A stretch of DNA of 64,000 nt from an uncultured Bacteroidales bacterium (GCA_946405435.1 CAMJHF010000011.1:32703-96702), one strand, 5' to 3'. Counted from the first letter of the stretch, positions 1 through 9,596 are shown. Made by a program: numbers and translations. Notes: generated by a model from the sequence alone, not told the origin.

Positions 1-225
1 CACAAAGGCCCCGCGACCTTGACCTACAAGGTCCTGCAGCTCAGCGAGAACCGTATGGGAGCCCAACTAGTGCCGGACTATGCTGAAGATCTTACTCCGG
101 AGTCGGAGAGGGCCAAGTTCCATGCTCCGAGGGAAACTATCGTGATGCGCCGGGACAAAGGCGCCGGCCGCCCCACTAAGAAAGACCGCCGGACTCTCGA
201 CGCCTTGATGGACCTGCTTGACTAG
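1..225 (+). CDS. RNA-binding S4 domain protein, C-terminal part
   Basis: The frame is open from the first base (HKGPAT before the TTG picked by the ORF track), so this is the 3' part of a gene cut by the window edge. The residues ENRMGAQLVPDY and GAGRPTKKDRRTLD match the C-terminal tail of the Bacteroidales Hsp15-like S4 proteins, which bind rRNA or stalled 50S-peptidyl-tRNA complexes; that role is family knowledge. The S4 domain itself would lie upstream, outside the window. The 3' end overlaps the convergent permease gene by 50 bases. Confidence 0.85.
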   Translation, partial: HKGPATLTYKVLQLSENRMGAQLVPDYAEDLTPESERAKFHAPRETIVMRRDKGAGRPTKKDRRTLDALMDLLD

Positions 226-1402
226 CGGACAGCAAGGCTATGACCAGCCCGGTCAGCGCCACGCCGGCTGCTGTAAGAAGCACGTCGGTAAACTTGAGCA
301 CCACCGGATACGAACTCACGAGGAAGTTCCCGGGCATCTTGACCAGTCCGAGGTGCTGCTGCAGGAGCGCCAGTGCGATACCGGCCACAAGCCCTGCAAC
401 CAGGCCGCAAAGCGATATCAGCCAGCCTTCCAGCACGAAGATGCGCCTGACCAGCGCATCGCTTGCCCCCATTGCCCTGAGCGTGGCGATGTCCTCTTTC
501 TTTTCGATGATGAGCATGGACAGTGAACCGAATATGTTCAGGGCCACTATCAGGACCACGAACATCAGGATCAGGAAAACGGCCAGCTTCTCGTACTTCA
601 TCATCTTGAAGAGCATAGGCTGCTGCTGATAGCTGTCGAGCAGGGTGCAGCGGTCGGAATAGTCATTACGGAAGCGCCTGACAGCCCTGGGACTGTTGTC
701 GGCGAGCCGGATTTCCACTCCGCTTACGGACTCGGAATTGCCAGTAATCCTTTGCATTATCTCAAGCGGGAGGATCAGCAACTCGGCATCGGTGTCGCTG
801 CTTATGCTGAAAATGCCTGCGGGAGCGACCTTTTCGCATCGGGCCGATGCCGCCGGATTGCTGACGGAGATGGATGCGTTGCGGTCGGGGTAATAGACTT
901 CGAGGGGGTCGAGGAACCTTGTATGTATGCCGAGGGTTTGGGCCAGTCCGGCCCCCAGCAGGGCTGTTGGGATATCTCCCCGGTGCAGGGTAATCTCTCC
1001 CTCGGTGAGGTGTCCGCCCAGGCGGCTTTCGGAGGTGTAGGCGTCTTCGACACCTATTGCACGGGCTACTGACTGGGTTCCTGAATAATTGAGGAAAACG
1101 TTGTCTTCCAGGCAGTAACATACAGAGCGCACCCGCGGATCGGAGGCTATTTCGTCTATCAGGGCGGAATCGGGGCGGAACTTGGCGGCGCCCTGCGGGT
1201 CTACCAGAAGCAAGTCGGGATTGAGGTCTCCGAGATTGCTTTTAATAATTGAATCGAAGCCGTTGTAGACGCTGAGAATCAGGATCAGCGCGGCCGTTCC
1301 GATGGCCATTCCGGCCGCGCTGATCGCCGATATCACATTTATTACGTTATGGGACTTTCGGGCGAACAGATACCTGCGTGCTATGAATAGCGGCAGGTTC
1401 AT
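176..1402 (-). CDS. LolC/LolE-like FtsX-family ABC permease
   Basis: A 408-aa protein with the MacB/FtsX layout: one membrane helix near the N-terminus (about residues 17-45, VINVISAISAAGMAIGTAAL), a large extracytoplasmic domain of about 220 residues, then three helices in the last third (about 272-300, 325-350, 375-395). This is the fold of the permease that takes lipoproteins from the inner membrane for the Lol pathway; substrate is inferred from the family. No ATPase gene is adjacent. It overlaps rbfA by 4 bases (ATGA), so rbfA and this gene are translationally coupled. The polar C-terminal tail overlaps the end of the S4-protein gene on the other strand. Confidence 0.85.
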   Translation of the reverse strand: MNLPLFIARRYLFARKSHNVINVISAISAAGMAIGTAALILILSVYNGFDSIIKSNLGDLNPDLLLVDPQGAAKFRPDSALIDEIASDPRVRSVCYCLEDNVFLNYSGTQSVARAIGVEDAYTSESRLGGHLTEGEITLHRGDIPTALLGAGLAQTLGIHTRFLDPLEVYYPDRNASISVSNPAASARCEKVAPAGIFSISSDTDAELLILPLEIMQRITGNSESVSGVEIRLADNSPRAVRRFRNDYSDRCTLLDSYQQQPMLFKMMKYEKLAVFLILMFVVLIVALNIFGSLSMLIIEKKEDIATLRAMGASDALVRRIFVLEGWLISLCGLVAGLVAGIALALLQQHLGLVKMPGNFLVSSYPVVLKFTDVLLTAAGVALTGLVIALLSASQAGPSRRRESGGLS

Positions 1403-1749
1403 TTGCGGAGCAATTCTTCGATGTGCTCGGCGTAGTCAAGCGTAGAGTCCAGGAAGAAGTCGATTTCCGGCACGATCCTCAACTGCGAACCTACCTGCCG
1501 GCCAAGCTCGCCGCGTATCGTTTTTTTGTTCTCTTCCAGAATCTGCATTACCTTGGCCTGCTTGGCGGAGGGGAAGATGCTCACGAATACCTTTGCTATG
1601 CTCAGGTCGGGGCTGATCCGGACTTCGCTCACGGTGACCATGGCCCCGTCGAAAACGGCCATTCCCTTGCTGCGTATAATCTCGGCAAGGTCGCGCTGTA
1701 TTTCGCGGGCGACTTTGAGCTGGCGGGTTCCTGCAGGTTTGTTATCCAT
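1399..1749 (-). CDS. rbfA: 30S ribosome-binding factor A
   Basis: A 116-aa protein covering the whole single-domain RbfA family: N-terminal [19 protein letters not shown], central [20 protein letters not shown] and a C-terminal [11 protein letters not shown] helix. RbfA is a KH-fold protein that binds 16S rRNA helix 1 during late 30S maturation, acting in the cytoplasm. The gene lies between tyrS (8-base overlap) and the permease (4-base overlap), so these three minus-strand genes very likely form one transcript. Confidence 0.93.
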   Translation of the reverse strand: MDNKPAGTRQLKVAREIQRDLAEIIRSKGMAVFDGAMVTVSEVRISPDLSIAKVFVSIFPSAKQAKVMQILEENKKTIRGELGRQVGSQLRIVPEIDFFLDSTLDYAEHIEELLRK

Positions 1750-3034
1750 TGATCTTGATGATATAATAGTCTTTCTTGCCCTTCTGGGCGAGTATGTATT
1801 TGCCGTCTATGATGTCCTGCTCCGTGAGCTGGCCGCCGAAGTCGGTGAATTTTTCTTTGTTGATGCTGAATCCGTTGTTCTGGATCATCTTGCGGGCTTC
1901 GCCTTTGGAGGGGAAGATTGAAGTTTCCACAGCAAGGGCTTCAAGGATTCCGATAGGCAGGCTGGAGCGGCTGATCTCGAAGGTGGGTACACCGTCGAAC
2001 ACGTCCAGGAAGGTCTTCTCGTCCAGCTTCCTGAGGTCTTCGGACGTGGCTTTTCCGAACAGGATGGATGAAGCGCGCACTGCGTTTTCGTATTCGGCCT
2101 CTCCGTGGACCATGACGGTGACCTCGCGGGCCAGGAGTTTCTGGAGCTCGCGGCGCTCGGGGCTCTCCCTGTGCGCAGCGACGGCGGCCTCGATTGTGGC
2201 GCGGTCCAGCATCGTGAATATCTTGATGTAGCGCTCTGCGTCGGCGTCGCTTACGTTCAGCCAGAACTGGTAGAACTGGTAGGGGCTTGTGCGGGCGGGG
2301 TCGAGCCAGATGTTGCCCTTTTCCGTCTTTCCGAACTTGCCGCCGTCTGCCTTGGTGATGAGGGGGCAGGTGAGTGCGAAGGCCTCGCCCGAGCATGTGC
2401 GGCGTATCATTTCCGTGCCGGTGGTGATGTTGCCCCACTGGTCGGCTCCACCGAGCTGCAGCTTGACGCCCTTGTGCTGGTACAGGTACAGGAAATCGTA
2501 GCCCTGCAGCAGCTGGTATGAGAATTCGGTGAAGGACATGCCCTCGGAGGAGTCGCGCGAGAGACGTTTCTTGACAGAGTCTTTGCTCATCATGTAGTTG
2601 ACTGTGATCATCTTGCCGATGTCACGGGCAAAATTGATGAAAGAGTAGTCCTTCATCCAGTCATAGTTGTTTACCAGCTCCGCCTTGTTGGGAGCGCTGG
2701 AATTGAAATCCAGGAACTTGCCCAGCTGGGCTTTTATGCACTCGACATTGTGGGCGAGGGTGGCCTCGTCGAGCAGATTGCGCTCCTGGCTTTTCATGGA
2801 CGGGTCGCCTATCATGCCCGTGGCTCCGCCCACAAGGGCGTAGGGCTTGTGCCCGCATGCCTGGAAGTGCTTGAGAATCATTATGCTGACAAGATGCCCG
2901 ATGTGCAGGGAATCTCCGGTTGGGTCAATTCCGACATATGCGGATGCAGGACCTTTGAGAAGTTCTTCTTCTGTCCCGGGCATAATGTCGTGGATCATGC
3001 CTCTCCATTTCAACTCTTCTACAAAATTCTTCAT
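1742..3034 (-). CDS. tyrS: Tyrosyl-tRNA synthetase
   Basis: Class I synthetase that charges tRNA-Tyr. The HIGH signature is seen as SLHIGHLVS near residue 47, the KMSKS counterpart as KFGKT near residue 233, and a C-terminal S4-like RNA-binding segment follows from about residue 365. At 430 aa it has the usual bacterial TyrS length. I moved the start from the ORF-track TTG/ATG-rich leader to the ATG at 3034 ([12 protein letters not shown]), because homologs begin there and the extra nine residues lie in promoter DNA. First gene of the tyrS-rbfA-permease run; divergent from tpiA. Confidence 0.95.
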   Translation of the reverse strand: MKNFVEELKWRGMIHDIMPGTEEELLKGPASAYVGIDPTGDSLHIGHLVSIMILKHFQACGHKPYALVGGATGMIGDPSMKSQERNLLDEATLAHNVECIKAQLGKFLDFNSSAPNKAELVNNYDWMKDYSFINFARDIGKMITVNYMMSKDSVKKRLSRDSSEGMSFTEFSYQLLQGYDFLYLYQHKGVKLQLGGADQWGNITTGTEMIRRTCSGEAFALTCPLITKADGGKFGKTEKGNIWLDPARTSPYQFYQFWLNVSDADAERYIKIFTMLDRATIEAAVAAHRESPERRELQKLLAREVTVMVHGEAEYENAVRASSILFGKATSEDLRKLDEKTFLDVFDGVPTFEISRSSLPIGILEALAVETSIFPSKGEARKMIQNNGFSINKEKFTDFGGQLTEQDIIDGKYILAQKGKKDYYIIKING

Positions 3035-3075
3035 AAGATAAATGTTAATAGACCGCAAATTTGGACAATTATTAG

Positions 3076-3083
3076 TAAATTTG
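3076..3083 (+). promoter_or_regulatory. Bacteroidota -7 box upstream of tpiA
   Basis: TAAATTTG matches TAnnTTTG exactly and lies 31 bases before the tpiA start. No TTG is present at the expected -33 distance, so the upstream half is weak. Confidence 0.5.
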
Positions 3084-3114
3084 CAATCTCTAAAGCAAAT
3101 TAGATTAAAAAAGT

Positions 3115-3870
3115 ATGAGAAAAAAGATCGTTGCGGGAAACTGGAAAATGAACACTACGGTTCCCGAGGGCGTTGAGCTCGCAAAGGCGGTTGTGGCCCG
3201 TTCGGCTGAAGTGCCCGCCAATGTCAAACTTATTGTAGCTACTCCTTTTACTCACCTTTATCCTGTATGCGAGGTACTGAAAGGCAGCCCCGTGGGTCTG
3301 TCGGCAGAGAACTGCGCAGACAAGGAGAAAGGCGCCTACACAGGTGAAGTGTCTGCCGCCATGCTGGCATCCGTCGGTTGCCAGTACACAATCCTCGGCC
3401 ATTCGGAGCGTCGCCAGTACTACGGTGAAACCGATGCCAAGCTGGTGGACAAGGTGCGTCTGGCACTCGGCGCCGGACTGGACGTCATCCTCTGCGTAGG
3501 AGAGAACCTGGAGGAGCGTGAAGCGGGCCGTCATTTCGAAGTGTGCGAGTCTCAGATAAAGAACGTTCTCTATACCCTCGAAGCCGAGGATATGAAGCAC
3601 ATAGTCGTGGCCTATGAGCCCGTGTGGGCTATCGGAACGGGTAAAACCGCCACTGCCGAGCAGGCCGAAGAAATCCATGCATTCATCCGCAAGACCATAG
3701 CCGACAAGTTCGGTGCCCAGGTTGCAGAAGACACCACCATCCTTTACGGCGGCTCCTGCAAGCCTTCAAACGCCAAAGAGCTGTTTGCACAGAAAGACAT
3801 TGACGGCGGTCTCATCGGAGGCGCAGCCCTCAAGGCAGACGACTTTATCGGTATTGCACTGTCATTTTAA
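3115..3870 (+). CDS. tpiA: Triosephosphate isomerase
   Basis: Interconverts dihydroxyacetone phosphate and glyceraldehyde 3-phosphate in glycolysis. The 251-aa TIM barrel has the substrate lysine in GNWKMN near the N-terminus, the electrophilic histidine in LGHSERR near residue 97, the catalytic glutamate and loop 6 in [14 protein letters not shown] near residue 168, and the phosphate-binding YGGSCKPSN and GLIGGAALK segments. Start ATG at 3115 follows an AT-rich leader. The 3' end overlaps the convergent small lipoprotein gene by 9 bases. Confidence 0.97.
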   Translation: MRKKIVAGNWKMNTTVPEGVELAKAVVARSAEVPANVKLIVATPFTHLYPVCEVLKGSPVGLSAENCADKEKGAYTGEVSAAMLASVGCQYTILGHSERRQYYGETDAKLVDKVRLALGAGLDVILCVGENLEEREAGRHFEVCESQIKNVLYTLEAEDMKHIVVAYEPVWAIGTGKTATAEQAEEIHAFIRKTIADKFGAQVAEDTTILYGGSCKPSNAKELFAQKDIDGGLIGGAALKADDFIGIALSF

Positions 3871-4278
3871 GGTGCGGACCACTACGGCCGTGTGCTGAGT
3901 GGCATCGCACAACCATATTATATCACCCTTGATGCGCTGGACATTGAGGGTGATGTTGTTTCTGTACCTCTCTCCGTAGGTGGTGTTCCAGGAGATGTTT
4001 GCAGTGACTTCTCCGCCTGCCGAAAGTGGGATGCGGTCCAGTTCTACCACAAAGAAATAGAGCATGGTGTCGGAATGGGCACGGAAGCGGCAGCGGTCCT
4101 CGTTGTACGAAAGCTGGCAGGTGGATTCGTTGAAGACGAATACCTTTTCCCCGTCAAGTTCCAGCCGGACGGTTTCGTCGCTCAGGAAGGAACTCATAGA
4201 GGTATTGCCCGGATGGCAACCGGCCGCCATGGCGCACAGAAGCATGAGTGGCAGGAATATGCGGAGAAGCGTTTTCAT
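3862..4278 (-). CDS. Small lipoprotein, function unknown
   Basis: I place the start at 4278 ([14 protein letters not shown]...AGC), which gives a classic lipoprotein signal with lipobox AAGC; the ORF-track start 17 codons upstream lies inside the protease gene. The mature part of about 115 residues is beta-rich with no motif I recognise. Its start overlaps the stop of the M6 protease gene by 4 bases, so the two are co-translated; it may be a partner or inhibitor of the protease, but that is only suggested by position. Confidence 0.7.
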   Translation of the reverse strand: MKTLLRIFLPLMLLCAMAAGCHPGNTSMSSFLSDETVRLELDGEKVFVFNESTCQLSYNEDRCRFRAHSDTMLYFFVVELDRIPLSAGGEVTANISWNTTYGERYRNNITLNVQRIKGDIIWLCDATQHTAVVVRTLK

Positions 4279-5999
4279 CTGATACTGATTCTTTTGGTGA
4301 TTATCTCCATCGTACCGTCCGAATACCATATTTCGGCTTTGAGCGTACCATTGGATTCAGGGTGCCAGTAGCCGTCGGAACCGGGGAAGATTCTCATGTT
4401 GTTGAAGTACCAGAGGACGGTTTCGGCATTTTCGAGGTTGTATACCCTCAGGGGCAAGGGCTCGCCGGATTTGAAAGTTCCGTCTTCGTTCCGGGAACTG
4501 GAGTTCAGGTAGATGAAGGGATAAGCTCCTTTCTGCTTGCCTTTCGTGCTGAGTCTCAGGTTGTTGGAGAAGGCTGAACCGCTGGTGGAAATGGCTTGTA
4601 TCCGTATGGAATAATTGGAAGAAGGTTTGAGCCCCTCGATAATATAATAGAAACTGCCGTCATCTTGGGGACGTACCTGCACCGAGTTTGCCGTGCCGTC
4701 GCCGGGGGAGTTTTCATCATACCACGATATGTTGCAGAGGTTGACGTCCATTTCCGAGTCGGTGACCCAGTTGATGATGATGGCATCCTGGAAGACCTGG
4801 CTCGAAAGCACGGTAATGGGTGTGAGGATATAAAAACTCACGCTCCCGTCTCCTGCCAGGGTGATGCGGTCCAGGGCGAAACGGCTGGTGGCTCCGTTCC
4901 AGAAACGGAAGGAGGGATCGGTGTCGGAACTGAAGAATGTGCGCCCCTGCTGCGGGAAAAAAGCGTCTTTAAGGGAACTGGCGCCAGGAATCGCGCTTAC
5001 TACGTATGCACACTGGTGGTCCGGACGGCAGTTGACCTGATTGAGGCTCCAGCGCTCCCGGGCTGTGAGATTGCGCTTGTAAAGGTCAGAGTACCATGCG
5101 TTGTTGTCCGACCGGTCTACGTGGTAGATGACGAGTCCGCCGCCGTCGATGTCCTTGTCCCATCCTTCGGCTTTCCTGCATTCCAGCAGATAATACTCAT
5201 CGTCGGTGTCGGAGTTGATGCGTACATACTGCTTGCCAGAGCTGATGGGCTGCAGGCGGACGAATCCTCGGGAGAAAGGTATTCTGTTGCCGATTCCAAG
5301 CATCTCCAGGTCAATGGCGCTGAAATTGGCCGGCAGTCTTCCGGGGGAGTCTCCGGCACCCAGGTCCATCGGACTCAGCTTCCCCCAGAGGCCTCTGGCC
5401 GTTCCGCTCCCGTCCGCCCCGTCGGTGTCGTAGAGGTCGGGAAGGCCGAACACATGACCGAACTCATGGCAGAAAATGGCCGGAGAAGCAAACTCGGTAC
5501 AGATTGAGAAGCTGTCCACGAAGCAGCCGCTGTGCGTGAAGCGGCCTCCGTGGGCGCTCATGAAACCCTGCTGGGGCCATAGAAGGTCGGCTCCGCCTCC
5601 TTCGGCTTCGCTGGGACCGGCGGCAAGGATGTAGATGTTGTCGATTACTCCGTCGCCGTCGTTGTCATAGACGCTAAGGTCGGCGGACACTGCTGCGGCA
5701 ACGTCCCGTATCAGTTCGCCGCAGCGCATGTCGCGCATGGTGGAGGAATTGGCTCCGTACCAGGAATAGATCTTCTTGAGTCGTACTGTAGGGAGGACTT
5801 CGAAGGAAAATGTACGCTCCGGATGGAACTGGTCGTTGAAAAAGCTGGTTGCGGTGCTGATCTTGGCCTCCGTTGCGGACTGATGGTCGGAGAAAGTGAG
5901 GTCGCTGAATTCCACGGGAATGACAACTGCCCTGAAATTCTCCGCCATGAGGGCGAGGGGGAGCAGTAGTGAGATCATAGTGTAAATCAGGCGCCTCAT
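4275..5999 (-). CDS. Secreted M6-family metalloprotease
   Basis: A 574-aa exported protein with an N-terminal signal peptide (MRRLIYTMISLLLPLALMA). The zinc site HEFGHVFGLPDLYD at about residues 178-191 is the HExxHxxGxxD form of the immune-inhibitor-A (M6) peptidases, and FFNDQF, DGDGVIDN and GLWGKLSPMD fit the same family. From about residue 390 a fibronectin-III-like beta region follows (SNYSIRIQAISTSG). It probably degrades protein outside the cell or at its surface. It is followed by an overlapping lipoprotein gene. The target is unknown. Confidence 0.85.
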   Translation of the reverse strand: MRRLIYTMISLLLPLALMAENFRAVVIPVEFSDLTFSDHQSATEAKISTATSFFNDQFHPERTFSFEVLPTVRLKKIYSWYGANSSTMRDMRCGELIRDVAAAVSADLSVYDNDGDGVIDNIYILAAGPSEAEGGGADLLWPQQGFMSAHGGRFTHSGCFVDSFSICTEFASPAIFCHEFGHVFGLPDLYDTDGADGSGTARGLWGKLSPMDLGAGDSPGRLPANFSAIDLEMLGIGNRIPFSRGFVRLQPISSGKQYVRINSDTDDEYYLLECRKAEGWDKDIDGGGLVIYHVDRSDNNAWYSDLYKRNLTARERWSLNQVNCRPDHQCAYVVSAIPGASSLKDAFFPQQGRTFFSSDTDPSFRFWNGATSRFALDRITLAGDGSVSFYILTPITVLSSQVFQDAIIINWVTDSEMDVNLCNISWYDENSPGDGTANSVQVRPQDDGSFYYIIEGLKPSSNYSIRIQAISTSGSAFSNNLRLSTKGKQKGAYPFIYLNSSSRNEDGTFKSGEPLPLRVYNLENAETVLWYFNNMRIFPGSDGYWHPESNGTLKAEIWYSDGTMEIITKRISIR

Positions 6000-6059
6000 T
6001 GGAAAAAGTTTAGATGCAAAAGGCCGGTAACCTCGCGGCTCCCGACCTTTAAACGTGTA

Positions 6060-6099
6060 CTAAAACCTAAACCTGCTATATAGATGCATAAGGTTTTAG
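6060..6099. repeat. 9-bp inverted repeat between protease and Hc1 genes
   Basis: CTAAAACCT (6060-6068) and AGGTTTTAG (6091-6099) are perfect complements with a 22-base spacer. It lies 61-100 bases upstream of the protease start. It has no T-run typical of a strong terminator, so it may be an operator or a weak terminator for the Hc1 gene. Confidence 0.4.
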
Positions 6100-6126
6100 A
6101 AACGTTGCATCAAAAACAAAAAAAAA

Positions 6127-6303
6127 TTATTTTTTTGCTTCGTCTACAGAAATCTTGCGGAATTCTTTGAGATCCTTCATGAGCTCGAGGGCTGCTTTAC
6201 GTGCGCGTGCACCGGCTGCTTTGTTGCCTTTTACAAGCTGAGCCTCTGCATTGACTTTGAATGCCTCAATGTTGGCGTTGATTTTTTCTACAAGTGCTTT
6301 CAT
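6127..6303 (-). CDS. Hc1-like histone H1 family protein
   Basis: I start this 58-aa protein at 6303 (MKALVEKINANIEAF), since the 27 extra residues in the ORF track run through promoter DNA. The sequence GNKAAGARARKAALELMKDLKEFRKIS matches the small Bacteroidota proteins annotated as histone H1/Hc1-like, lysine-rich helical proteins thought to bind DNA or be nucleoid associated. The exact role in Bacteroidota is not well established. It is preceded by its own promoter and stands apart from pth by about 100 bases. Confidence 0.85.
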   Translation of the reverse strand: MKALVEKINANIEAFKVNAEAQLVKGNKAAGARARKAALELMKDLKEFRKISVDEAKK

Positions 6304-6354
6304 AAGAAAAATAGTATTTAAAATTGTTTTGGTGTTAGTGTTCAAAAATCCTCC

Positions 6355-6385
6355 GCAATATATAAATAATTTTTTAAATAACAAT
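6355..6385 (-). promoter_or_regulatory. Promoter of the Hc1-like gene
   Basis: On the minus strand: ATTG, 19 bases, then TATATTGC (6355-6362), a near match to TTG-N19-TAnnTTTG. It lies 52 bases before the gene start. Confidence 0.45.
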
Positions 6386-6401
6386 TATTTTTGGAAATAA
6401 C

Positions 6402-7004
6402 TTATTGACCTGATGCGCTTTCCACTTCTTTGACCTTGGTGTTGAGCTGGGTCATTGCCATCTGGCTGCCCGCCAGGGCCCATGTCTTGATTCCGGCGGC
6501 CACTTTCTGGGTTATGGACGGCAATTCCGCAATCTGCTCCAAGCTGAAATGCCCGAGCACGAATCCTATCTGTCCGCCCTCGTTGAAGTCGTGTCCCACG
6601 CCTATGCGTATGCGGGCGTACTGTCTGGTCTGGAGAAGTTCCTCAATGTTGCGCAGCCCGTTGTGGCCTCCGTCGCTGCCGCTGGTCCGCATGCGGACAG
6701 TCCCGAACGGCAGGTTGATGTCGTCGCACACGACAATCAGGTTCTCGACCGGAATGTCAAGCTCGCCAAGCCAGTAGCGGACGGCGTTGCCGCTAAGGTT
6801 CATGTAGGTAGAAGGCTTGAGCAGATGGAAGGTGCGCCCCTTGAGGCTGTCAGAGGCCATCGCACCGTAACGCTTGTCCTCAAACGTAATATTGGACGCC
6901 TTAGCCCAGGCGTCCAATACTGTGAATCCAATGTTATGCCTGGTCCCGGCATATTCGGCACCTATGTTGCCGAGTCCGGCCACCAGATAACTCTTGTCGG
7001 CCAC
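6402..7004 (-). CDS. pth: Peptidyl-tRNA hydrolase
   Basis: Releases tRNA from prematurely dropped peptidyl-tRNAs. The 200-aa sequence has the family signature GLGNIGAEYAGTRHNIGF with the catalytic histidine, the STYMNLSG loop, and DDINLPFGTVRMRTSGSDGGHNGLRNI. The start is 2 bases after the stop of the L25 gene, so the two are cotranscribed, a pairing often seen in bacteria. The C-terminal 15 residues are a family-variable tail. Confidence 0.95.
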   Translation of the reverse strand: MADKSYLVAGLGNIGAEYAGTRHNIGFTVLDAWAKASNITFEDKRYGAMASDSLKGRTFHLLKPSTYMNLSGNAVRYWLGELDIPVENLIVVCDDINLPFGTVRMRTSGSDGGHNGLRNIEELLQTRQYARIRIGVGHDFNEGGQIGFVLGHFSLEQIAELPSITQKVAAGIKTWALAGSQMAMTQLNTKVKEVESASGQ

Positions 7005-7006
7005 TT

Positions 7007-7582
7007 TTATGCCTCCTCGGTGCTTACCACGGTGTTGCGGGTTGTCTTGACGCCGCAGATGATAGCATCCTTGTCGGTGGTGACGACGACGTTGTCGAGC
7101 TTGATGTCACCTGCCTTGATGCGCTTGTCCAGGCCGAGGCTGGTGATGTCGACGGTAACCTCGTCGGGAAGGTTGGCCATGGTGGCGCAAACGCGGATGT
7201 CGCGGGCGTTCTGGTAGAACTTACCACCCTGCTGCACACCTACTGCATGTCCGGTGATCACGAGGGGCACCTTGATGTTGATGGGCTTGCTGTCGTTGAC
7301 TGCAAGGAAATCGACATGAAGGCATGCGTCGGTGACGGGATGCCACTGGAGCTCGTGGAGAACGGCGTTGTACTGCTGGCCGTTGTCGAGCTTGAGGTCG
7401 ATGATGAAAGCCTTGGGCGTATCGGTGACGGCCTTAAGGTCTTTTGCGTTTACTGTGAAGAGGATGTCCTTAACACCGCAACCATAGAGGTTGCAAGGGA
7501 CGAGACCCTGCTTGCGGATGGCTTTGAGAGCCGCCTTGCCGGCCGCTTCGCGGACCTGGCCCTGGAGTTCGAAATGTTGCAT
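7007..7582 (-). CDS. rplY: Ribosomal protein bL25 (Ctc form)
   Basis: A 191-aa protein with the N-terminal 5S-rRNA-binding L25 domain (about residues 1-90, EAAGKAALKAIRKQGLVPCNLYG) followed by the beta-rich Ctc C-terminal domain. This long form binds 5S rRNA on the 50S subunit. It is first in a two-gene unit with pth. The 85-base leader between the -7 box and the start holds two small inverted repeats (AAAACC/GGTTTT at 7638-7654 and CCGG/CCGG near 7610-7623), which could be involved in control, though this is not shown. Confidence 0.93.
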   Translation of the reverse strand: MQHFELQGQVREAAGKAALKAIRKQGLVPCNLYGCGVKDILFTVNAKDLKAVTDTPKAFIIDLKLDNGQQYNAVLHELQWHPVTDACLHVDFLAVNDSKPINIKVPLVITGHAVGVQQGGKFYQNARDIRVCATMANLPDEVTVDITSLGLDKRIKAGDIKLDNVVVTTDKDAIICGVKTTRNTVVSTEEA

Positions 7583-7666
7583 TTTCTAATGTTTAAAATG
7601 TGTTACTCATCCCGGATAAACCGGTACCCATTGCACCAAAACCATAAAGGTTTTAAAATGCGGCTG

Positions 7667-7674
7667 CAAAGATA
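7667..7674 (-). promoter_or_regulatory. -7 box of the L25-pth unit
   Basis: TATCTTTG on the minus strand, an exact TAnnTTTG match 85 bases before the L25 start. The -33 element is not evident. Confidence 0.5.
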
Positions 7675-7699
7675 AGCAGAAAAATTAGTTTTGAAACAC

Positions 7700-9556
7700 T
7701 TAACCCAGTAATTTTTCGCTTCTTTGTATGAATTCTGCAAGGGCTTTGCCTTTGAGCATGCCTTTACCCAGAAGGGCCAGGTCGACAACCTGCTTGAGGA
7801 GGTCGGAGGTACCTTCGCGGTCCGCCCATATCTTGGCGATCACCGGATTCTCCATATTCACCTTAACGTCGTAGGACTCGGGCATGGAACCATAGAAGTT
7901 CATGCCTCCTCCCAGGGCGCTCATCTCGCGCCAGCGGCGCATGAATTCGCTCTGCGTAAGCACTACAGGGGCCGCCTCGGCGCCCAGATTCTCCGGTTCC
8001 ACCCTGTATTCGTTGCCCTCGGGCAGCACACCCTTGAAGAGCTCTTCCAGAGCCTTTTTGTCGTCGTCGCTCATCTCGGGCTTGACTTTCTCCTCCTTGG
8101 GTATCAGGTTGTCGGGAGTGTCGCTGTCCACGCGCGCAAACCGTGCATCCTTAAGTTTCTGCTCCAGCATGTTCACGAAGTGGCTGTCCAGTTCGCAGTC
8201 CATGAGCAGCACGTCGTAGCCCTGATTCTTTGCGGCCTGAATGTCGCTGTACTGTGCATCTGCATCGGTGGCGTAGAGGTACACCACTTTCTTGTCCTTG
8301 TCGGTCTGGTTGCCTTCGATGCCTTTGCGGTAATCCTCAAGCGAGAAGAATTTGCCTTCCGTGTTCTTGAGCAGCGCGAAGTCCATGGCCCGTTCGCAGA
8401 ATTTCTCGTCGGAGAGCATTCCGTATTCGATGAACAGCTTGATGTTGTCCCACTTCTGCTCGAACTGGGGGCGCTGCTCCTTGAATATCTCTTCGAGGCG
8501 GTCCGCCACCTTCTTGGTGATATATGTGCTGATTTTCTTGACGTTGGAATCGCTTTGCAGGTAGCTTCTGCTCACGTTCAGGGGGATGTCGGGGGAGTCT
8601 ATCACGCCGTGCAGCAGCGTCAGGAAGTCAGGAACGATGTTGTCGACATGTTCGGTGACGAACATCTGGTTGCAGTAGAGTTGGATCTTGTTGCGGTCGA
8701 TGGCCATGCGCTCCTTGATCTTTGGGAAGTACAGCACGCCGGTGAGGTTGAAGGGATAGTCGACGTTGAGGTGTATCCAGAACATCGGTTCCTCTTCCAT
8801 GGGGTAGAGGGCCTTGTAGAAGTTCAGGTAGTCCTCGTCCTTGAGCTCCGAAGGCGCCTTGGTCCAGATGGGATCGATGCTGTTGATGACGTCGTCCTCA
8901 TCTGTCTCTACGCTCTTGCCGTCCTTCCATTCGGTCTTTTTGCCGAAGACCACCGGGACAGGCATGAACTTGCAGTACTTGTCCAGCAGGCTGCGAATCT
9001 TGCCCTTGGTGCCGAATTCTTCGGCGCTTTCGTCGTCGAAGTAGAGGGTTACGGTGGTGCCGCGCGTATCTTTCTTGCTCTTTCCCATGGTGAACTCGGG
9101 AGTGCCGTCGCAGCTCCACTGGACCGCTTCTGCGCCTTCCTGCCAGCTCAGGGTGTCGATGGTCACCTTTTTTGACACCATGAAGGCCGAATAGAATCCC
9201 AGTCCGAAGTGGCCTATGATATTCGTCTGGTCTTTGTACTTCTCGAGGAATTCGCCGGCGCTGGAAAAGGCTATCTGATTGATGTAGCGGTCCACTTCGT
9301 CGGCTGTCATGCCTATGCCGTTGTCGGTTATCGCGAGGGTTTTCTTCTTCTCGTTCAGCTCTATGCTGACCTTGAGCTCGCCCGTTTCGCCCTTGAAGGT
9401 GCCGGTGGATGCCAGCGCCTTGAGTTTCTGGGCGGCGTCGACTGCGTTGGCTACCAGCTCACGCAGGAAGATTTCGTGGTCGCTGTAGAGAAATTGCTTG
9501 ATTACCGGAAATATGTTCTCGGTAGTTACTCCGATTTGTCCTTTTGTGTTTGCCAT
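7700..9556 (-). CDS. htpG: Molecular chaperone HtpG (Hsp90)
   Basis: A 618-aa Hsp90 close to the length of E. coli HtpG. The N-terminal GHKL ATPase shows ELVANAVDAAQKL, ITDNGIGMT and IIGHFGLGFYSAFMV; the middle domain shows GVIDSPDIPLNVSRSYLQ with the catalytic-loop arginine; a C-terminal dimerisation domain ends at SEKLLG. It is a cytoplasmic ATP-dependent folding chaperone. The gene is separated from the acyl-CoA ligase gene by a terminator and appears to have its own promoter. Confidence 0.96.
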   Translation of the reverse strand: MANTKGQIGVTTENIFPVIKQFLYSDHEIFLRELVANAVDAAQKLKALASTGTFKGETGELKVSIELNEKKKTLAITDNGIGMTADEVDRYINQIAFSSAGEFLEKYKDQTNIIGHFGLGFYSAFMVSKKVTIDTLSWQEGAEAVQWSCDGTPEFTMGKSKKDTRGTTVTLYFDDESAEEFGTKGKIRSLLDKYCKFMPVPVVFGKKTEWKDGKSVETDEDDVINSIDPIWTKAPSELKDEDYLNFYKALYPMEEEPMFWIHLNVDYPFNLTGVLYFPKIKERMAIDRNKIQLYCNQMFVTEHVDNIVPDFLTLLHGVIDSPDIPLNVSRSYLQSDSNVKKISTYITKKVADRLEEIFKEQRPQFEQKWDNIKLFIEYGMLSDEKFCERAMDFALLKNTEGKFFSLEDYRKGIEGNQTDKDKKVVYLYATDADAQYSDIQAAKNQGYDVLLMDCELDSHFVNMLEQKLKDARFARVDSDTPDNLIPKEEKVKPEMSDDDKKALEELFKGVLPEGNEYRVEPENLGAEAAPVVLTQSEFMRRWREMSALGGGMNFYGSMPESYDVKVNMENPVIAKIWADREGTSDLLKQVVDLALLGKGMLKGKALAEFIQRSEKLLG

Positions 9557-9565
9557 AATTATGAA

Positions 9566-9596
9566 AAAAATTAACCGGCCCTTCTGGCGGGCCGGT
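9566..9596 (-). terminator. Intrinsic terminator after the acyl-CoA ligase gene
   Basis: ACCGGCCC/GGGCCGGT (9574-9581 and 9589-9596), an 8-bp perfect stem with a 7-base loop, followed on the minus strand by TTAATTTTTTT. It ends the ligase transcript and lies in the leader of htpG. Confidence 0.85.

Noticed and set aside
4596-5507. 303-aa plus-strand ORF opposite the M6 protease
   Set aside because: Antisense shadow of a gene with a clear HExxH site and signal peptide.
7724-9175. 483-aa plus-strand ORF opposite htpG
   Set aside because: It is the antisense shadow of a clearly conserved htpG gene, with unnatural Val/Leu/His-rich composition.
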